DNA of 37,023 nucleotides from Acidobacteriota bacterium (GCA_018268935.1 JAFDVS010000088.1:4921-41943); one strand, 5' to 3'; positions 16,928-25,806 are shown, counted from the first letter of the stretch. The notes: generated by a model not told the origin, from the letters alone. Program-made: numbers and translations.

Positions 16928-18901
16928 GTGTATCCCAGAATCGCATTTGCCGCCGCCGCAGCTGCGTCGTTCCTGTTCGGAGCAGCCACAGTGGGCAATG
17001 AGAAGTACACGGCGGCCGAGCGCCGGCACTGGTCGTTTCAGCCGCGAGCAGTGGTGACGGTTCCGAGCGTTGCGGGAGTTTCCAATGCGGTGGACGCGTT
17101 CGTGGCGGCGCGGTTGCAGAAGGATGGATTGCGGATGGCTCCCGCGGCGGACCGGGCGACGCTGATCCGGCGGTTGTACTTCGATATGTTGGGCGTGCCT
17201 CCGTCGCCCGCGGAAGTGGACGCGTTTGTGGCGGACCGCAGTTCGAATGCGTGGGAGAAACTGGTGGATCGCGTGTTGGCATCACCGCATTATGGCGAGC
17301 GGTGGGGACAGCACTGGCTGGATGTGGTGCGCTTCGCGGAGACCGACGGGTTTGAGTACGATACGCATCGCAATGACGCATGGCGTTTCCGTGATTACGT
17401 GATCCGCTCGATTCAGCAGGACAAGCCTTACGACCGTTTTTTGCAGGAGCAGCTTGCGGGTGATGAAATGTTTCCGGAAGATCAGGACGCGCTGATTGCG
17501 TCGGGCTTGCAGCGGATGGGGCCGCTGCGGAAGAACGCCGGTAATCAGGAAGTGGCCAGCAGCCGGAACGAGGTGATGACGGAGATGACGAACCTGGTGG
17601 GTTCGGGAATGCTGGGTGTGACCCTCGGTTGCGCACGTTGCCACGATCACAAGTTCGATCCGCTGCGGCAGAAGGATTATTACCGGATGCAGGCGTTCTT
17701 TGCGGCGGTGCATGATCGGGACATTTCACTTGCTTCGAAGGAAGAAGAAGAAGCGTGGAAGGCGAAGAAGGCGGCGGTGGAGAGCGAGTTGAAGGAGATG
17801 AAGAAGCAGATGCGCGGACTCAAAGGGGAAGAGCGCTCGCGCATGGCGGCGAAGATCAAGGAAGCGGAAGAGAAGACTCCGGAGCCGCTGCCTGCTTTGT
17901 TTGCTGTGTCGAATGACATGAGCAAGGCGACGCCGACGCATGTGCTGGCGCGCGGGGATTATCAGAATAAGGGCGACCGGGTGGCGCCTCGGACGCTGGG
18001 CGTACTGCTGCCGGATGATACGCCGGAGTTGCCGGCGGATTTGAAGAATCCGCGCACGGTGCTGGCGAAGTGGATTACCGAGCCGGGGAATCCGCTGACG
18101 GCGCGGGTGATGGTGAATCGCATCTGGCACTATCATTTCGGCCGCGGGATTGTGGCCACGCCGAATGATTTCGGACGGATGGGGATGCGGCCGACGCATC
18201 CGGAACTGCTCGATTACCTGGCGAATCAGTTTGTGGAGAACGGGTGGCGGATGAAGCCGCTGCACAAGTTGATTCTGATGAGCAGGACGTATCAACAGTC
18301 TTCTACATCGCCGGTGGAGGCGGTTGCTGCGGCGAAGGATCCGGACAACACGCTGTTGTGGAAACATTCGATCCGGCGGTTGGATGCCGAGCAGATTCGC
18401 GATGGCATGCTGGCGGTGAGCGGACGGTTGAATGCGAAGACGGGCGGCCCGAGTGTGATTGTGCCGGTAGAACAGGAATTGGTGGATTTGTTGTATAAGC
18501 CGTCGCAGTGGGCGGTGACTAAGGACGTGGCCGAGCATGACCGGCGAAGCATTTACCTGATCCACAAGCGCAATCTGCGGCTGCCGATGATGGAGGTGTT
18601 TGATGCTCCGGATATGCAGATCAGTTGCGCGCGGCGCGAGTCGAGCACGCATGCTCCGCAGGCTTTGGAATTGCTGAATGGGGATTTTGCAAATAGCATG
18701 GCGAAGTCGCTGGCGGCGCGGTTGGATAAAGAGGCTGGGGGCAGTGCGGCGAAGCAGGTGGATCTGGCGTACCGACTGGCGGCAGGTCGATTGCCGAATG
18801 CGCAGGAACGCGCTGCGGCATTGCGGTTCTTGGCGAAGCAGCCGTTGAGTGAGTTTGCGGTTGCTGTGCTGAATTTGAATTCGTTTCTGTACGTGAACTA
18901 A
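16928..18901 (+). CDS. DUF1549/DUF1553 (PSD1-like) protein
   Basis: The product is 657 aa from GTG 16928, with GGAGG (16913-16917) ten bases upstream. After a signal peptide, HWSFQPR leads into DUF1549 (about 50-250), with LIRRLYFDMLGVPPSP and HYGERWGQHWLDVVRFAETDG. This is followed by Cys235-x-x-Cys238-His239 (CARCHDHKFDP), a possible haem c-binding motif. A Lys/Glu-rich coiled coil occupies about 275-320. DUF1553 follows (about 370-650; NPLTARVMVNRIWHYHFGRGIV, SSTHAPQALELLNGDF). Planctomycete-type relatives usually carry an N-terminal cytochrome domain (PSCyt1) before DUF1549; it is absent here. Function is unproven, but these proteins pair with DUF1501 proteins in polysaccharide-degrading bacteria, and one lies 11 bases downstream. 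Confidence 0.88.
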   Translation: MYPRIAFAAAAAASFLFGAATVGNEKYTAAERRHWSFQPRAVVTVPSVAGVSNAVDAFVAARLQKDGLRMAPAADRATLIRRLYFDMLGVPPSPAEVDAFVADRSSNAWEKLVDRVLASPHYGERWGQHWLDVVRFAETDGFEYDTHRNDAWRFRDYVIRSIQQDKPYDRFLQEQLAGDEMFPEDQDALIASGLQRMGPLRKNAGNQEVASSRNEVMTEMTNLVGSGMLGVTLGCARCHDHKFDPLRQKDYYRMQAFFAAVHDRDISLASKEEEEAWKAKKAAVESELKEMKKQMRGLKGEERSRMAAKIKEAEEKTPEPLPALFAVSNDMSKATPTHVLARGDYQNKGDRVAPRTLGVLLPDDTPELPADLKNPRTVLAKWITEPGNPLTARVMVNRIWHYHFGRGIVATPNDFGRMGMRPTHPELLDYLANQFVENGWRMKPLHKLILMSRTYQQSSTSPVEAVAAAKDPDNTLLWKHSIRRLDAEQIRDGMLAVSGRLNAKTGGPSVIVPVEQELVDLLYKPSQWAVTKDVAEHDRRSIYLIHKRNLRLPMMEVFDAPDMQISCARRESSTHAPQALELLNGDFANSMAKSLAARLDKEAGGSAAKQVDLAYRLAAGRLPNAQERAAALRFLAKQPLSEFAVAVLNLNSFLYVN

Positions 18902-18912
18902 GAGGGTCAGCG

Positions 18913-20328
18913 ATGAGTGAGCATATTCGATGGACACGGAACCGGCGCGAGTTTTTGCGCGATGCTTTCTGCGGGTTTGGATCGCTGGCCTATGCCTCGA
19001 TGCTGGCTGACGATTTGCAAGCGGCAGGGACGAATCCGCTGGCGGCAAAGCCTCCGCATCAGCCGGCGAAAGCGAAGTCGGTGATCTTTTTGTTCATGGC
19101 GGGCGGGCCGAGTCATATGGAGACGTTCGATCCGAAGCCGCTGCTGAATGAGTTGAACGGGCAGAAGCGGCCGAAGGAATTCGGCGAGGCGAAGTATCAG
19201 TTCGTGACGGCCGAAGCGAAGCTGCTGGGGACGAAACGGAGTTTTCAGAAATACGGCAAGAGCGGGATTGAGGTGTCGGATCTGCTGCCGCACACGGCGC
19301 AGGTGGTGGATGAACTGGCGGTGATCCGGTCTTGCACGGGCGACATGGTGGTGCACTCGGCGGCGCAGTATCAGATGATGACGGGGCGCATTATTCCGGG
19401 CTTTCCGGCGATGGGATCGTGGGTGATGTACGGGTTAGGGTCAGAGAGCAATTCCCTTCCCGGCTATGTGGTGATACCGGATCCCAAAGGCGCGCTGGAG
19501 GCGGGCCAGCCGATGTACACGCAGGGCTTCTTGCCGGCGTTGTTTCAGCCCGCGATGCTGCGGCCGGGGAACAAGCCGATTTTGAATTTGGACCTGCCGA
19601 AGCAGGTGACCGAGGCGCAGCGCAAAGCGACGGTGGATCTGATTCGGGAGCTGAATCAGGCAGGGCCGTATGCGGAGCATCCGGAATTTGCGGCTCGGAT
19701 GAACGCGTATGATCTGGCGTTCAAGATGCAGACAGAGGCTCCGGAGGTGTTTGATATCGCCAAGGAGACGGAAGCGACTCGGGCGATGTATGGGGTTGGG
19801 AAGCACCCGACGGACGATTACGGGCGGCGGTGTTTGCTGGCGCGCCGGCTGGTGGAGAAGGGCGTGCGGTTTGTGTGCGTGGTGTCGGGCGGCGGACCGG
19901 GGAATATGCAGTGGGACGCGCATGAGGATATCGAGGAGAACCATCTGCGGATGGCGGCGCAGACGGATCAGCCGGTGGCGGCGTTGATCAAGGATCTGAA
20001 GCAACGGGGAATGCTGGATGAGACGCTGGTGCTGTGGGGCGGCGAGTTTGGACGATCGCCGGAAGCACAGGGGGGCAAGGGCCGGGATCACCATAATCTC
20101 GGGTTCACGATGTGGATGGCGGGTGGTGGTGTGAAAGGCGGACAGGTGGTGGGCGCAACGGATGCGATCGGGTTACGGGCGGTGGAGAATCCGGTGCATT
20201 TCCGGGATGTGCATACGACGGTGCTGCACCAGTTGGGGTTGAATCAGCATGCGCTGAGCTATATGCATCAGGGGCGGCGGGAGCGGTTGACGGAGGTGGA
20301 GGGGCATGTGATCAAGCAGATTGTGTAG
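18913..20328 (+). CDS. Tat-exported DUF1501 protein
   Basis: The product is 471 aa. NRREFLRDAFCGFGS is a twin-arginine signal. The DUF1501 fold, related to the alkaline-phosphatase/sulfatase superfamily, follows: KSVIFLFMAGGPSHMETFDPKP, a conserved early block; GRRCLLARRLVEKGVRFV; LVLWGGEFGRSP; and GRDHHNLGFTMWMAGGGVKGG, with the conserved HH. It lacks the CxPSR signature of true sulfatases. The gene follows the PSD1-like gene after 11 bases and is surely in the same operon; such pairs are common in acidobacteria and planctomycetes. The enzymatic activity is not established. Confidence 0.9.
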   Translation: MSEHIRWTRNRREFLRDAFCGFGSLAYASMLADDLQAAGTNPLAAKPPHQPAKAKSVIFLFMAGGPSHMETFDPKPLLNELNGQKRPKEFGEAKYQFVTAEAKLLGTKRSFQKYGKSGIEVSDLLPHTAQVVDELAVIRSCTGDMVVHSAAQYQMMTGRIIPGFPAMGSWVMYGLGSESNSLPGYVVIPDPKGALEAGQPMYTQGFLPALFQPAMLRPGNKPILNLDLPKQVTEAQRKATVDLIRELNQAGPYAEHPEFAARMNAYDLAFKMQTEAPEVFDIAKETEATRAMYGVGKHPTDDYGRRCLLARRLVEKGVRFVCVVSGGGPGNMQWDAHEDIEENHLRMAAQTDQPVAALIKDLKQRGMLDETLVLWGGEFGRSPEAQGGKGRDHHNLGFTMWMAGGGVKGGQVVGATDAIGLRAVENPVHFRDVHTTVLHQLGLNQHALSYMHQGRRERLTEVEGHVIKQIV

Positions 20329-20345
20329 AGGGATAGGCGGAATTT

Positions 20346-20675
20346 TCACCGAGTGTCCGGAATGCAAGTGACAGATCCGGGTTGAGTCCCGGCGAGCGCC
20401 CTAAGGACAGCGGGCACGAGCCGCTTCAAGTCGACGAGTCGGTTGGTGGGAGCACGAAGAACTACAATCGCCATTCGACGGACACGTAGGTTCTGTTGGA
20501 ACGGAATCTCCTGATCGGTGGTGATCAGGACCTCGAAGCCGGCGGCTTCGGCGGAGGCGAGGAGTACACCGTTCTTTAACCCGGCAAGGCCTGCGTAGGC
20601 AGCGGTCTGTGTTTCGTGACCGGCAAACAACAGGCGGAGGCGCTGGTCAACACATTCGTCGAGCAGAATCTTCAT
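20346..20675 (-). CDS. DUF5615 PIN-like protein, probable toxin
   Basis: The product is 109 aa. MKILLDECVDQRLRLLF is the opening of the DUF5615/Mut7-C-like PIN fold with the first acidic residue (Asp6). ITTDQEIPFQQNL around residues 52-64 supplies further acidic positions. The family is a PIN nuclease relative usually encoded directly after a DUF433 protein. The two genes overlap by one base here (TGATG at 20673-20677 read on the minus strand), the classic toxin-antitoxin coupling. Toxicity is inferred from family and context. It converges with the DUF1501 gene, with only 17 bases between stops. Confidence 0.82.
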   Translation of the reverse strand: MKILLDECVDQRLRLLFAGHETQTAAYAGLAGLKNGVLLASAEAAGFEVLITTDQEIPFQQNLRVRRMAIVVLRAPTNRLVDLKRLVPAVLRALAGTQPGSVTCIPDTR

Positions 20676-20881
20676 CAGAGGCGGGCTAATCGAAGATCTT
20701 TGGATTCTTCCAGAACCTGAATTGCCATTGCGCGGGTGACGGTAGGGAAACCCTCGAGAAAGGAGTCCAGCGACTCCCCATGTTCCAGATACTCAAACAA
20801 TGTTTGAACGGGGACCCGTGTGCCGCGAAAGACAGGAGTTCCATGCATCACTTCGGGATCGCGGGTGATCGCGTCGGGCAT
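20675..20881 (-). CDS. DUF433 protein, probable antitoxin
   Basis: The product is 68 aa from ATG 20881. The open frame extends to TTG 20965, but family members start close to the motif ITRDPEVMHGTPVFRGTRVPVQ, so the shorter form is preferred. This block with the following LFEYLEHGESLDSFLEGFPTVT forms the winged-helix-like DUF433 domain, thought to bind DNA. It precedes and overlaps the DUF5615 gene by one base, as antitoxin genes do. The likely role is to neutralise the PIN-like partner and repress the operon. Confidence 0.82.
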   Translation of the reverse strand: MPDAITRDPEVMHGTPVFRGTRVPVQTLFEYLEHGESLDSFLEGFPTVTRAMAIQVLEESKDLRLARL

Positions 20882-20970
20882 GCTTCCATTGTCGCTCAAA
20901 CGGCAGGCCGTGCAGACTCCAATCCGACGCCGTAAGGACCTAACCCGACCTTGTGACATAATCAAACGCT

Positions 20971-21294
20971 GTGCATGATGCCGTGGAAATTCTGGAACGT
21001 TGGTACGCCGAACAGTGTGATGGTGATTGGGAGCATGCCTATGGAGTGACGATAGAGACGCTCGATAATCCGGGGTGGGAACTTACTATTGATCTGGTGG
21101 GAACGGCCCTTGAAAACGCCGCGTTCGAGGCGATCACAGTTGAGCGTTCCGCTGAAGATTGGGTTCAATGCCGGGTCGAAGATGGAAAGTTCAAGGGGTA
21201 CGGAGGAGTGGCGAATCTTCGGGAAATGATATCCATGTTCCTGGCGTTTTCAGATCTCAACAAAAGGCTAGTTTCGGGTATTTCGCCAGTGTGA
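20971..21294 (+). CDS. Imm53-family immunity protein
   Basis: The product is 107 aa from GTG 20971; GTG 20983 is the alternative. The sequence LERWYAEQCDGDWEHAYGVTIETLDNPGWELTIDL is the hallmark of Imm53 immunity proteins, which protect against polymorphic toxins. No toxin gene lies beside it: the neighbours are the divergent DUF433 gene and the convergent carbonic anhydrase gene, so it is an orphan immunity gene. No Shine-Dalgarno sequence is visible. CATAAT at 20957-20962 could be a -10 box that would make the transcript almost leaderless. Confidence 0.82.
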   Translation: MHDAVEILERWYAEQCDGDWEHAYGVTIETLDNPGWELTIDLVGTALENAAFEAITVERSAEDWVQCRVEDGKFKGYGGVANLREMISMFLAFSDLNKRLVSGISPV

Positions 21295-21312
21295 GCCGCC
21301 CTTTTCGAGAGA

Positions 21313-22242
21313 TCACCGGAGGATAGACAATGATCCCGGGTAAGAGCCGAGCCATTCGACCTCGCCGGTGTCGATGTGATAGACGGCGCCGGCGACGCGG
21401 AGCATGCCGGTGCGGACGCGGGCGGCGATCATTTCCGAACCGCGGAGCATGTCTTCCACGGACTCCCAGACATTGACGCGGACGCTTTCCTCGACGAGAT
21501 CCTTTCCCTTGAGAGAAGGGTTGTAGCGGCGGGTGCGGAGGACGGCTTCGCCGATGTGCTTGACGAGTTGCGCAATGGAAGTGGGCACGCGGTCTTCATT
21601 GACGACGGCAGTGACGGCGCCGCAGGCGGTGTGGCCCATCACGACGACGACAGGGACGTTGAGGTGTTCGATGGCGTAGTCGAGGGAGGCGATCTCGTCG
21701 TTGTTGGCGACGTTGCCGGCAACGCGGACGGTGAAGAGGTCGCCGACGCCTTGGTCGAAGACTGTCTCGGGAGGGACTCGGGAATCGGCGCAGGAGAGGA
21801 TGCAGGCGAAGGGATGCTGGCCGCCGGAAGATGTTTCACGGAGGCGGGCCAGGCTCATGCGCGGGTGCATGGAGCGGCCGGAGACAAAGCGCTTGTTGCC
21901 TTGTTTCAACTCTTGAAGAATGTCGTCGGGGTCGAGTTGAGGGCCGGCTCCATGGCCTCCACCACCGTGCGAATCGGAGACGTTGACAACGTCGCGGCCA
22001 GAGGCGCGGGCGGCGTGGCGGACTTGGGCCTTCTTGTGTGGTGTTGCGGCTTTGGCGGGAGGGGCAGGCTTGGCTTCGGCGTGCTTGGCTTCGCCGAGGG
22101 CGGAGGGCTTGGCGGCCGGCGGAGCGGCCGCTGGTTTGGCAGCCGGCGGAGGAGTGGCCGGTTTCGCAGCGTGATCGGAAGCGAACAGAAGTGGGGTCAA
22201 CAAAGACCCGAGAAGGATTCGCCGACTGGTTCGGGGTGACAC
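21313..22242 (-). CDS. Exported beta-class carbonic anhydrase
   Basis: The product is 309 aa. MSPRTSRRILLGSLLTPLLFAS is an export signal with a twin Arg. Residues about 24-100 are a low-complexity linker rich in Ala, Pro, Lys and Gly, ending in a His/Gly run (SHGGGGHGAG). The catalytic domain follows from about 103. Zinc ligands Cys151, His204 and Cys207 (CADSR and HTACG) and the Asp153-Arg155 dyad are all present, so reversible CO2 hydration to bicarbonate is expected. The signal places it in the periplasm, unlike most cytoplasmic beta-enzymes. It lies on the same strand as the SulP/DAB operon, separated from it by the TonB receptor gene, and it has that receptor's terminator just upstream. 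Confidence 0.93.
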   Translation of the reverse strand: MSPRTSRRILLGSLLTPLLFASDHAAKPATPPPAAKPAAAPPAAKPSALGEAKHAEAKPAPPAKAATPHKKAQVRHAARASGRDVVNVSDSHGGGGHGAGPQLDPDDILQELKQGNKRFVSGRSMHPRMSLARLRETSSGGQHPFACILSCADSRVPPETVFDQGVGDLFTVRVAGNVANNDEIASLDYAIEHLNVPVVVVMGHTACGAVTAVVNEDRVPTSIAQLVKHIGEAVLRTRRYNPSLKGKDLVEESVRVNVWESVEDMLRGSEMIAARVRTGMLRVAGAVYHIDTGEVEWLGSYPGSLSILR

Positions 22243-22283
22243 GATGGGCTTATCGGCGAGAAAATGGCGGGGTTAAAGAAAAG

Positions 22284-22324
22284 GGCCACGTAGTCCCGCG
22301 TCCTAGACGCGTTTCTACGTGGCC
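22284..22324 (-). terminator. Nested-hairpin intrinsic terminator of the TonB receptor gene
   Basis: Outer arms GGCCACGTAG (22284-22293) and CTACGTGGCC (22315-22324) pair perfectly. Inside lie CGCGTC (22297-22302) and GACGCG (22306-22311) around a three-base loop, with a 3x3 internal loop between the two stems. On the minus strand the hairpin is followed by CCTTTTCTTTAA, a T-rich tail. It sits 26 bases after the receptor stop codon and 41 bases before the carbonic anhydrase start, so it separates the two transcription units. Confidence 0.75.
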
Positions 22325-22349
22325 TTAGTACGATGCTATCCCTTGCGGG

Positions 22350-25300
22350 TTACCACTCCAGACGGAAGACCAGCAGGTGATTGGGCTGCGCGGTTCCGAT
22401 GTCGGAGAAGCCGCCGCGGGTGGCGGTGCCGACGCGGCCGAAGTTGGCCAGGTTCTGACGGTTGAAGGTGGAATCGGGCTGACCGTAGTTGGGGCTCTTG
22501 AAGGGGTTGTTCATGTCCCAGCGAAGGATGAAGCGGGCGCGTTCGTAGACCTTCCACTCCTTGGAGAGCGAGAACTGAGGCCAGGTGATTCCGGGTGCTT
22601 CGAGGACGTTGCGGCCCATGGTTCCGGCAGTGAAGGCGGCAGGATAGTCAAACGCGGCGGCGTTGAGGTAGGGCACCTGCGCCTGCGTGGGGAAGCGGTT
22701 GGGGCCGATGTTCCAGCCGTCGACGACGGGTTCGGCGCCGGAGACGAGGTTAGGCCGGGTTGCGCCGGGCAGGTAGTTATTGGGGCTGCCGGCGAAGCTG
22801 ACGGTGAAGGGCGGGCCGGACTGGAAGGTCTGGGTCCAGGCGAGGTTCCAGTCGCCGAGCACTGCGTTGAGAACGCCGCCGCGATTCATGAAGCGCTTGC
22901 CCTGACCGAAGGGGAGTTCGTAGGTCATGACGCTGACGAAGCGGTGGCGGATGTCGTAGTTGGCGCGGCCTTTTTCGAGAGCGCGGTTGTAGAAGGTGAT
23001 GCCGCTGGTGTCGCCGTCGTTATCGCCGTTGTTGAGCGATTTGGAGAAGGTGTAGAAAGCGTTCAGCACGAGGCCGTGCGAGTAGCGCTTCTCGGTACGG
23101 AAGGTGACTCCGTGGTAGGAGTTGTCGCCGTAGTTCGAGTAGTGGCGAATGGTGCCGAATTGCGGATAGGGTTTGTAGTTCTGGTTGGCCTGGAAGATGG
23201 TGCGCAGAACGTTCTGATCGGTGGAGACGTTGAGCGGAATCTGGTTGATGTCCCAGGCATTGAGCAGGCGGACGCCGCGCGAGCCCTGGTAGGTGGTTTC
23301 GAGCAGCCAGTTCTGGGTGAAGTTCCACTGGAAGCCGCCGGACCAGTTCATGATGTACGGCATCTTCATGTTGGGATCAAACCAACTGGCGCTGCGGCCG
23401 GAGAAGTTACTGCCGATGAAGGGCACTGAGCCGTCCTGGGCAACGTTGAAGCGAACGGCGGGCGGGCCCTGGCTCAACTGGAAGACGGGGCGCGGATCAC
23501 CGGGGGGCGCCTGAATGGAAGCCGTGGCGTAATACTCTTCGAAGTTCTGGCTGAGGCCGTTGGTGAAGAGGTCCTGGGTGATGAGGCCGAACGCACCGCG
23601 GAAGACGAAGTTGGGTTTCACCTGCCAGGCGAGGCCGAGGCGAGGCTGGAAGTTATTCAGGTCTTTGCTGGCGAGCGGCCCTTTGGGGTGCGTGATGGCG
23701 CCACGGCGGCCGGTGATGGCATCGGTGGCGTTGGGATCAAATTGCGACTGGAATCCATACTTCGTGTTGAAGGGGGATTCATAACTCCAGCGCAGGCCGA
23801 GGTTGAGGGTGACGTTGCGCTTGAACTTGAAGTCGTCCTGAATGTACCAGGCGTGCGATGTCCAGCGGGGCAGCCATGTGGTCATGGCGTTCGTAAATTC
23901 GGCGTTGCTGACCGAACCCAGCAGGAAAGCGGCGAAGGTGTTGCCGGTGTTGGGGCGGAAGGGGAAGTCCGTGGCGCCGAAGCGATAGGTGCCGGAAGGC
24001 AGCGCGGACACGAGCGAGTTATAGCGGGTGCGAATCATCTCGTAGCCGAACTTGAGCGTGTGGCGATTGAGCACCTTGGTCACGTTGTTCTGGAAGGTGA
24101 TGTCTTCGCCGACATCCTGCGACTTGGAGAGACCGCTGTTGTCCTGGCGGAAATAGGTGGTGCCGCCGGTGCAGTTGGACTGATTGTTGCAGGACTGGAA
24201 GTTGGGGAAGGTTTCGGCGGAGACGTTGGGGATGCCGAGTTGCTTCGCCCAATCCTGTCCGATGGTGCTGGGGAAGACGGTGCCGCGGCGGCGGTTGTAG
24301 CCGAAGCGGGCTTCGTTGATCAGCGAGGGGCTGATGGTGTAGGTATCCGAGAGCACGATGTTGCGCTGGTCGATGGGAATCGGCACGGCGCGCCAGTCAT
24401 ATTCGGCCCAGGCGATTTCGGGTGAGAGGCGATCGCGCCAGGAGCGGTGACGCACCTGGGAATAGCGGCCGAACATTTTGTGCTGGGAGGAAAACTGCTG
24501 GTCGATTTTGGCGTCGAAGCGGGTGCGGTAGGAGCGGTAGTTCGTGGGGCTGATGAGGTTGTTGGTGGGACCGGAAGCGGCGTTGATCGCGCGCTGGGTG
24601 TTGTTTTCCGGGGTGTAGGGATTGCGGCCGAGGAAGTTCTTCACGGCCGGATCGAAGCGGGCCTGGGGCACGGTGTTGTTGGCGAAGGGGAGACGCGTCC
24701 AGCACTCGCTACCGGCCGGCGTGCAGGCGGAGTTGGCGCCAAAGGCGGTGCTGGCCGGATCGTAAATCTGGTTCAGGCCGCCGAAGTTGAAATTGCCGGC
24801 GAGCATTTCCGGAGAGGGCACGGCGAGGTTGGCGGTTTCGCCGCCTTTTTCGTGGTGGCGCTGATAGCCGAAGAACCAGAACGTCTTATCCTTGCCGTTG
24901 TAGACTTTCGGGATGTAAACGGGGCCACCCATGGTGCCGGAGAGTTCGTGATAGGTGAAAGGATTGACGCGAGGGAGCTGTTCCAGATAGGTACGGTGAA
25001 TGAGGGCTTTCTGAATGTAGCGATCTTCGGCGGAACCGTGCCATTGGTTGGTGCCGCTTTTGAAGACGGTGGAAAGCAGACCGCCGGCGGCGTGGCCGAA
25101 TTCGGCGGGCATACCGGTGGTGAAGAGCTTCACTTCCTGAAGGGCGTCGATGGTGGTGGAGGTGACGGCGTTGGTGGTGGCGATCATGGAGCGAACGGGC
25201 TCTTTGCCGCCGACGCCATCCATGGTGTAGCCGAGGGAGCGCTCGCGTTGACCAACGACGTGCTGGCCGTTGATGTTGGATGTGGAGGGGAGATAAAGGA

Positions 25301-25754
25301 GCACGCGGAAGACGTACTTCTGGAGGACGGGGATTTTGACGATCGTTTCGCCTTCGAGAATTTGACCGGTGGCAGTGGTTTCGGTTTCAAGCAGCGGGGG
25401 CGCGCCGGTGACTTCCACCGACTCTGTCACTGCGCCGACTTCGAGTTGGATGTCGATACGGGGTTGTTCACTGGTGCGGAGGGTGATGCCTTCACGGACG
25501 TATTTTTTGAAGCCCTGGGCTTCGACCGTGAGCCGGTAGGAGCCGGGGTTGAGGTTGGGGATGTAGTAGCCGCCTTCGGCGTTGGTTTGGCCGGTATAGA
25601 CGAATTGCGTTTCGGTGTTAACGATGCTGATGTTGGCGCCGGGAATAATGGCGCCGGATTTGTCGGTAAGTGTGCCAACGAGCGTCGCTGTACCTGTGGT
25701 CTGAGCGAAGGCACTCGCGGCCAAGAGTAACAAGCTGAGTATGCGGTGTTGCAT
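22350..25754 (-). CDS. TonB-dependent receptor, Oar-like, with carboxypeptidase-regulatory domain
   Basis: The product is 1134 aa. MQHRILSLLLLAASAFAQ is a signal peptide. Residues about 22-110 are a Cna/carboxypeptidase-regulatory-like beta sandwich (GTLTDKSGAIIPGANISIVN, then GGYYIPNLNPGSYRLTVEAQGFKK). A plug domain follows, with TMDGVGGKEPVRSM and STTIDALQEVKLFTTGMPAEFGHAAGG. A long outer-membrane beta barrel makes up the rest (RYSQVRHRSW, TLNLGLRWSYESPFN, LLVFRLEW at the end). The terminal aromatic residue is typical of barrel assembly. Acidobacteria encode many such receptors for uptake of large substrates, with energy from TonB. The substrate is unknown. Confidence 0.93.
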   Translation of the reverse strand: MQHRILSLLLLAASAFAQTTGTATLVGTLTDKSGAIIPGANISIVNTETQFVYTGQTNAEGGYYIPNLNPGSYRLTVEAQGFKKYVREGITLRTSEQPRIDIQLEVGAVTESVEVTGAPPLLETETTATGQILEGETIVKIPVLQKYVFRVLLYLPSTSNINGQHVVGQRERSLGYTMDGVGGKEPVRSMIATTNAVTSTTIDALQEVKLFTTGMPAEFGHAAGGLLSTVFKSGTNQWHGSAEDRYIQKALIHRTYLEQLPRVNPFTYHELSGTMGGPVYIPKVYNGKDKTFWFFGYQRHHEKGGETANLAVPSPEMLAGNFNFGGLNQIYDPASTAFGANSACTPAGSECWTRLPFANNTVPQARFDPAVKNFLGRNPYTPENNTQRAINAASGPTNNLISPTNYRSYRTRFDAKIDQQFSSQHKMFGRYSQVRHRSWRDRLSPEIAWAEYDWRAVPIPIDQRNIVLSDTYTISPSLINEARFGYNRRRGTVFPSTIGQDWAKQLGIPNVSAETFPNFQSCNNQSNCTGGTTYFRQDNSGLSKSQDVGEDITFQNNVTKVLNRHTLKFGYEMIRTRYNSLVSALPSGTYRFGATDFPFRPNTGNTFAAFLLGSVSNAEFTNAMTTWLPRWTSHAWYIQDDFKFKRNVTLNLGLRWSYESPFNTKYGFQSQFDPNATDAITGRRGAITHPKGPLASKDLNNFQPRLGLAWQVKPNFVFRGAFGLITQDLFTNGLSQNFEEYYATASIQAPPGDPRPVFQLSQGPPAVRFNVAQDGSVPFIGSNFSGRSASWFDPNMKMPYIMNWSGGFQWNFTQNWLLETTYQGSRGVRLLNAWDINQIPLNVSTDQNVLRTIFQANQNYKPYPQFGTIRHYSNYGDNSYHGVTFRTEKRYSHGLVLNAFYTFSKSLNNGDNDGDTSGITFYNRALEKGRANYDIRHRFVSVMTYELPFGQGKRFMNRGGVLNAVLGDWNLAWTQTFQSGPPFTVSFAGSPNNYLPGATRPNLVSGAEPVVDGWNIGPNRFPTQAQVPYLNAAAFDYPAAFTAGTMGRNVLEAPGITWPQFSLSKEWKVYERARFILRWDMNNPFKSPNYGQPDSTFNRQNLANFGRVGTATRGGFSDIGTAQPNHLLVFRLEW

Positions 25755-25806
25755 CGGTCTGGTAGAACCCCCTGAAAAGAGAAGCGCGGCAAACTGAGGC
25801 GCGAAC

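Noticed and set aside
22377..25730. Several long plus-strand open frames
   Set aside because: They mirror the TonB receptor on the minus strand and show the same Gly/Val/Glu-rich shadow composition.
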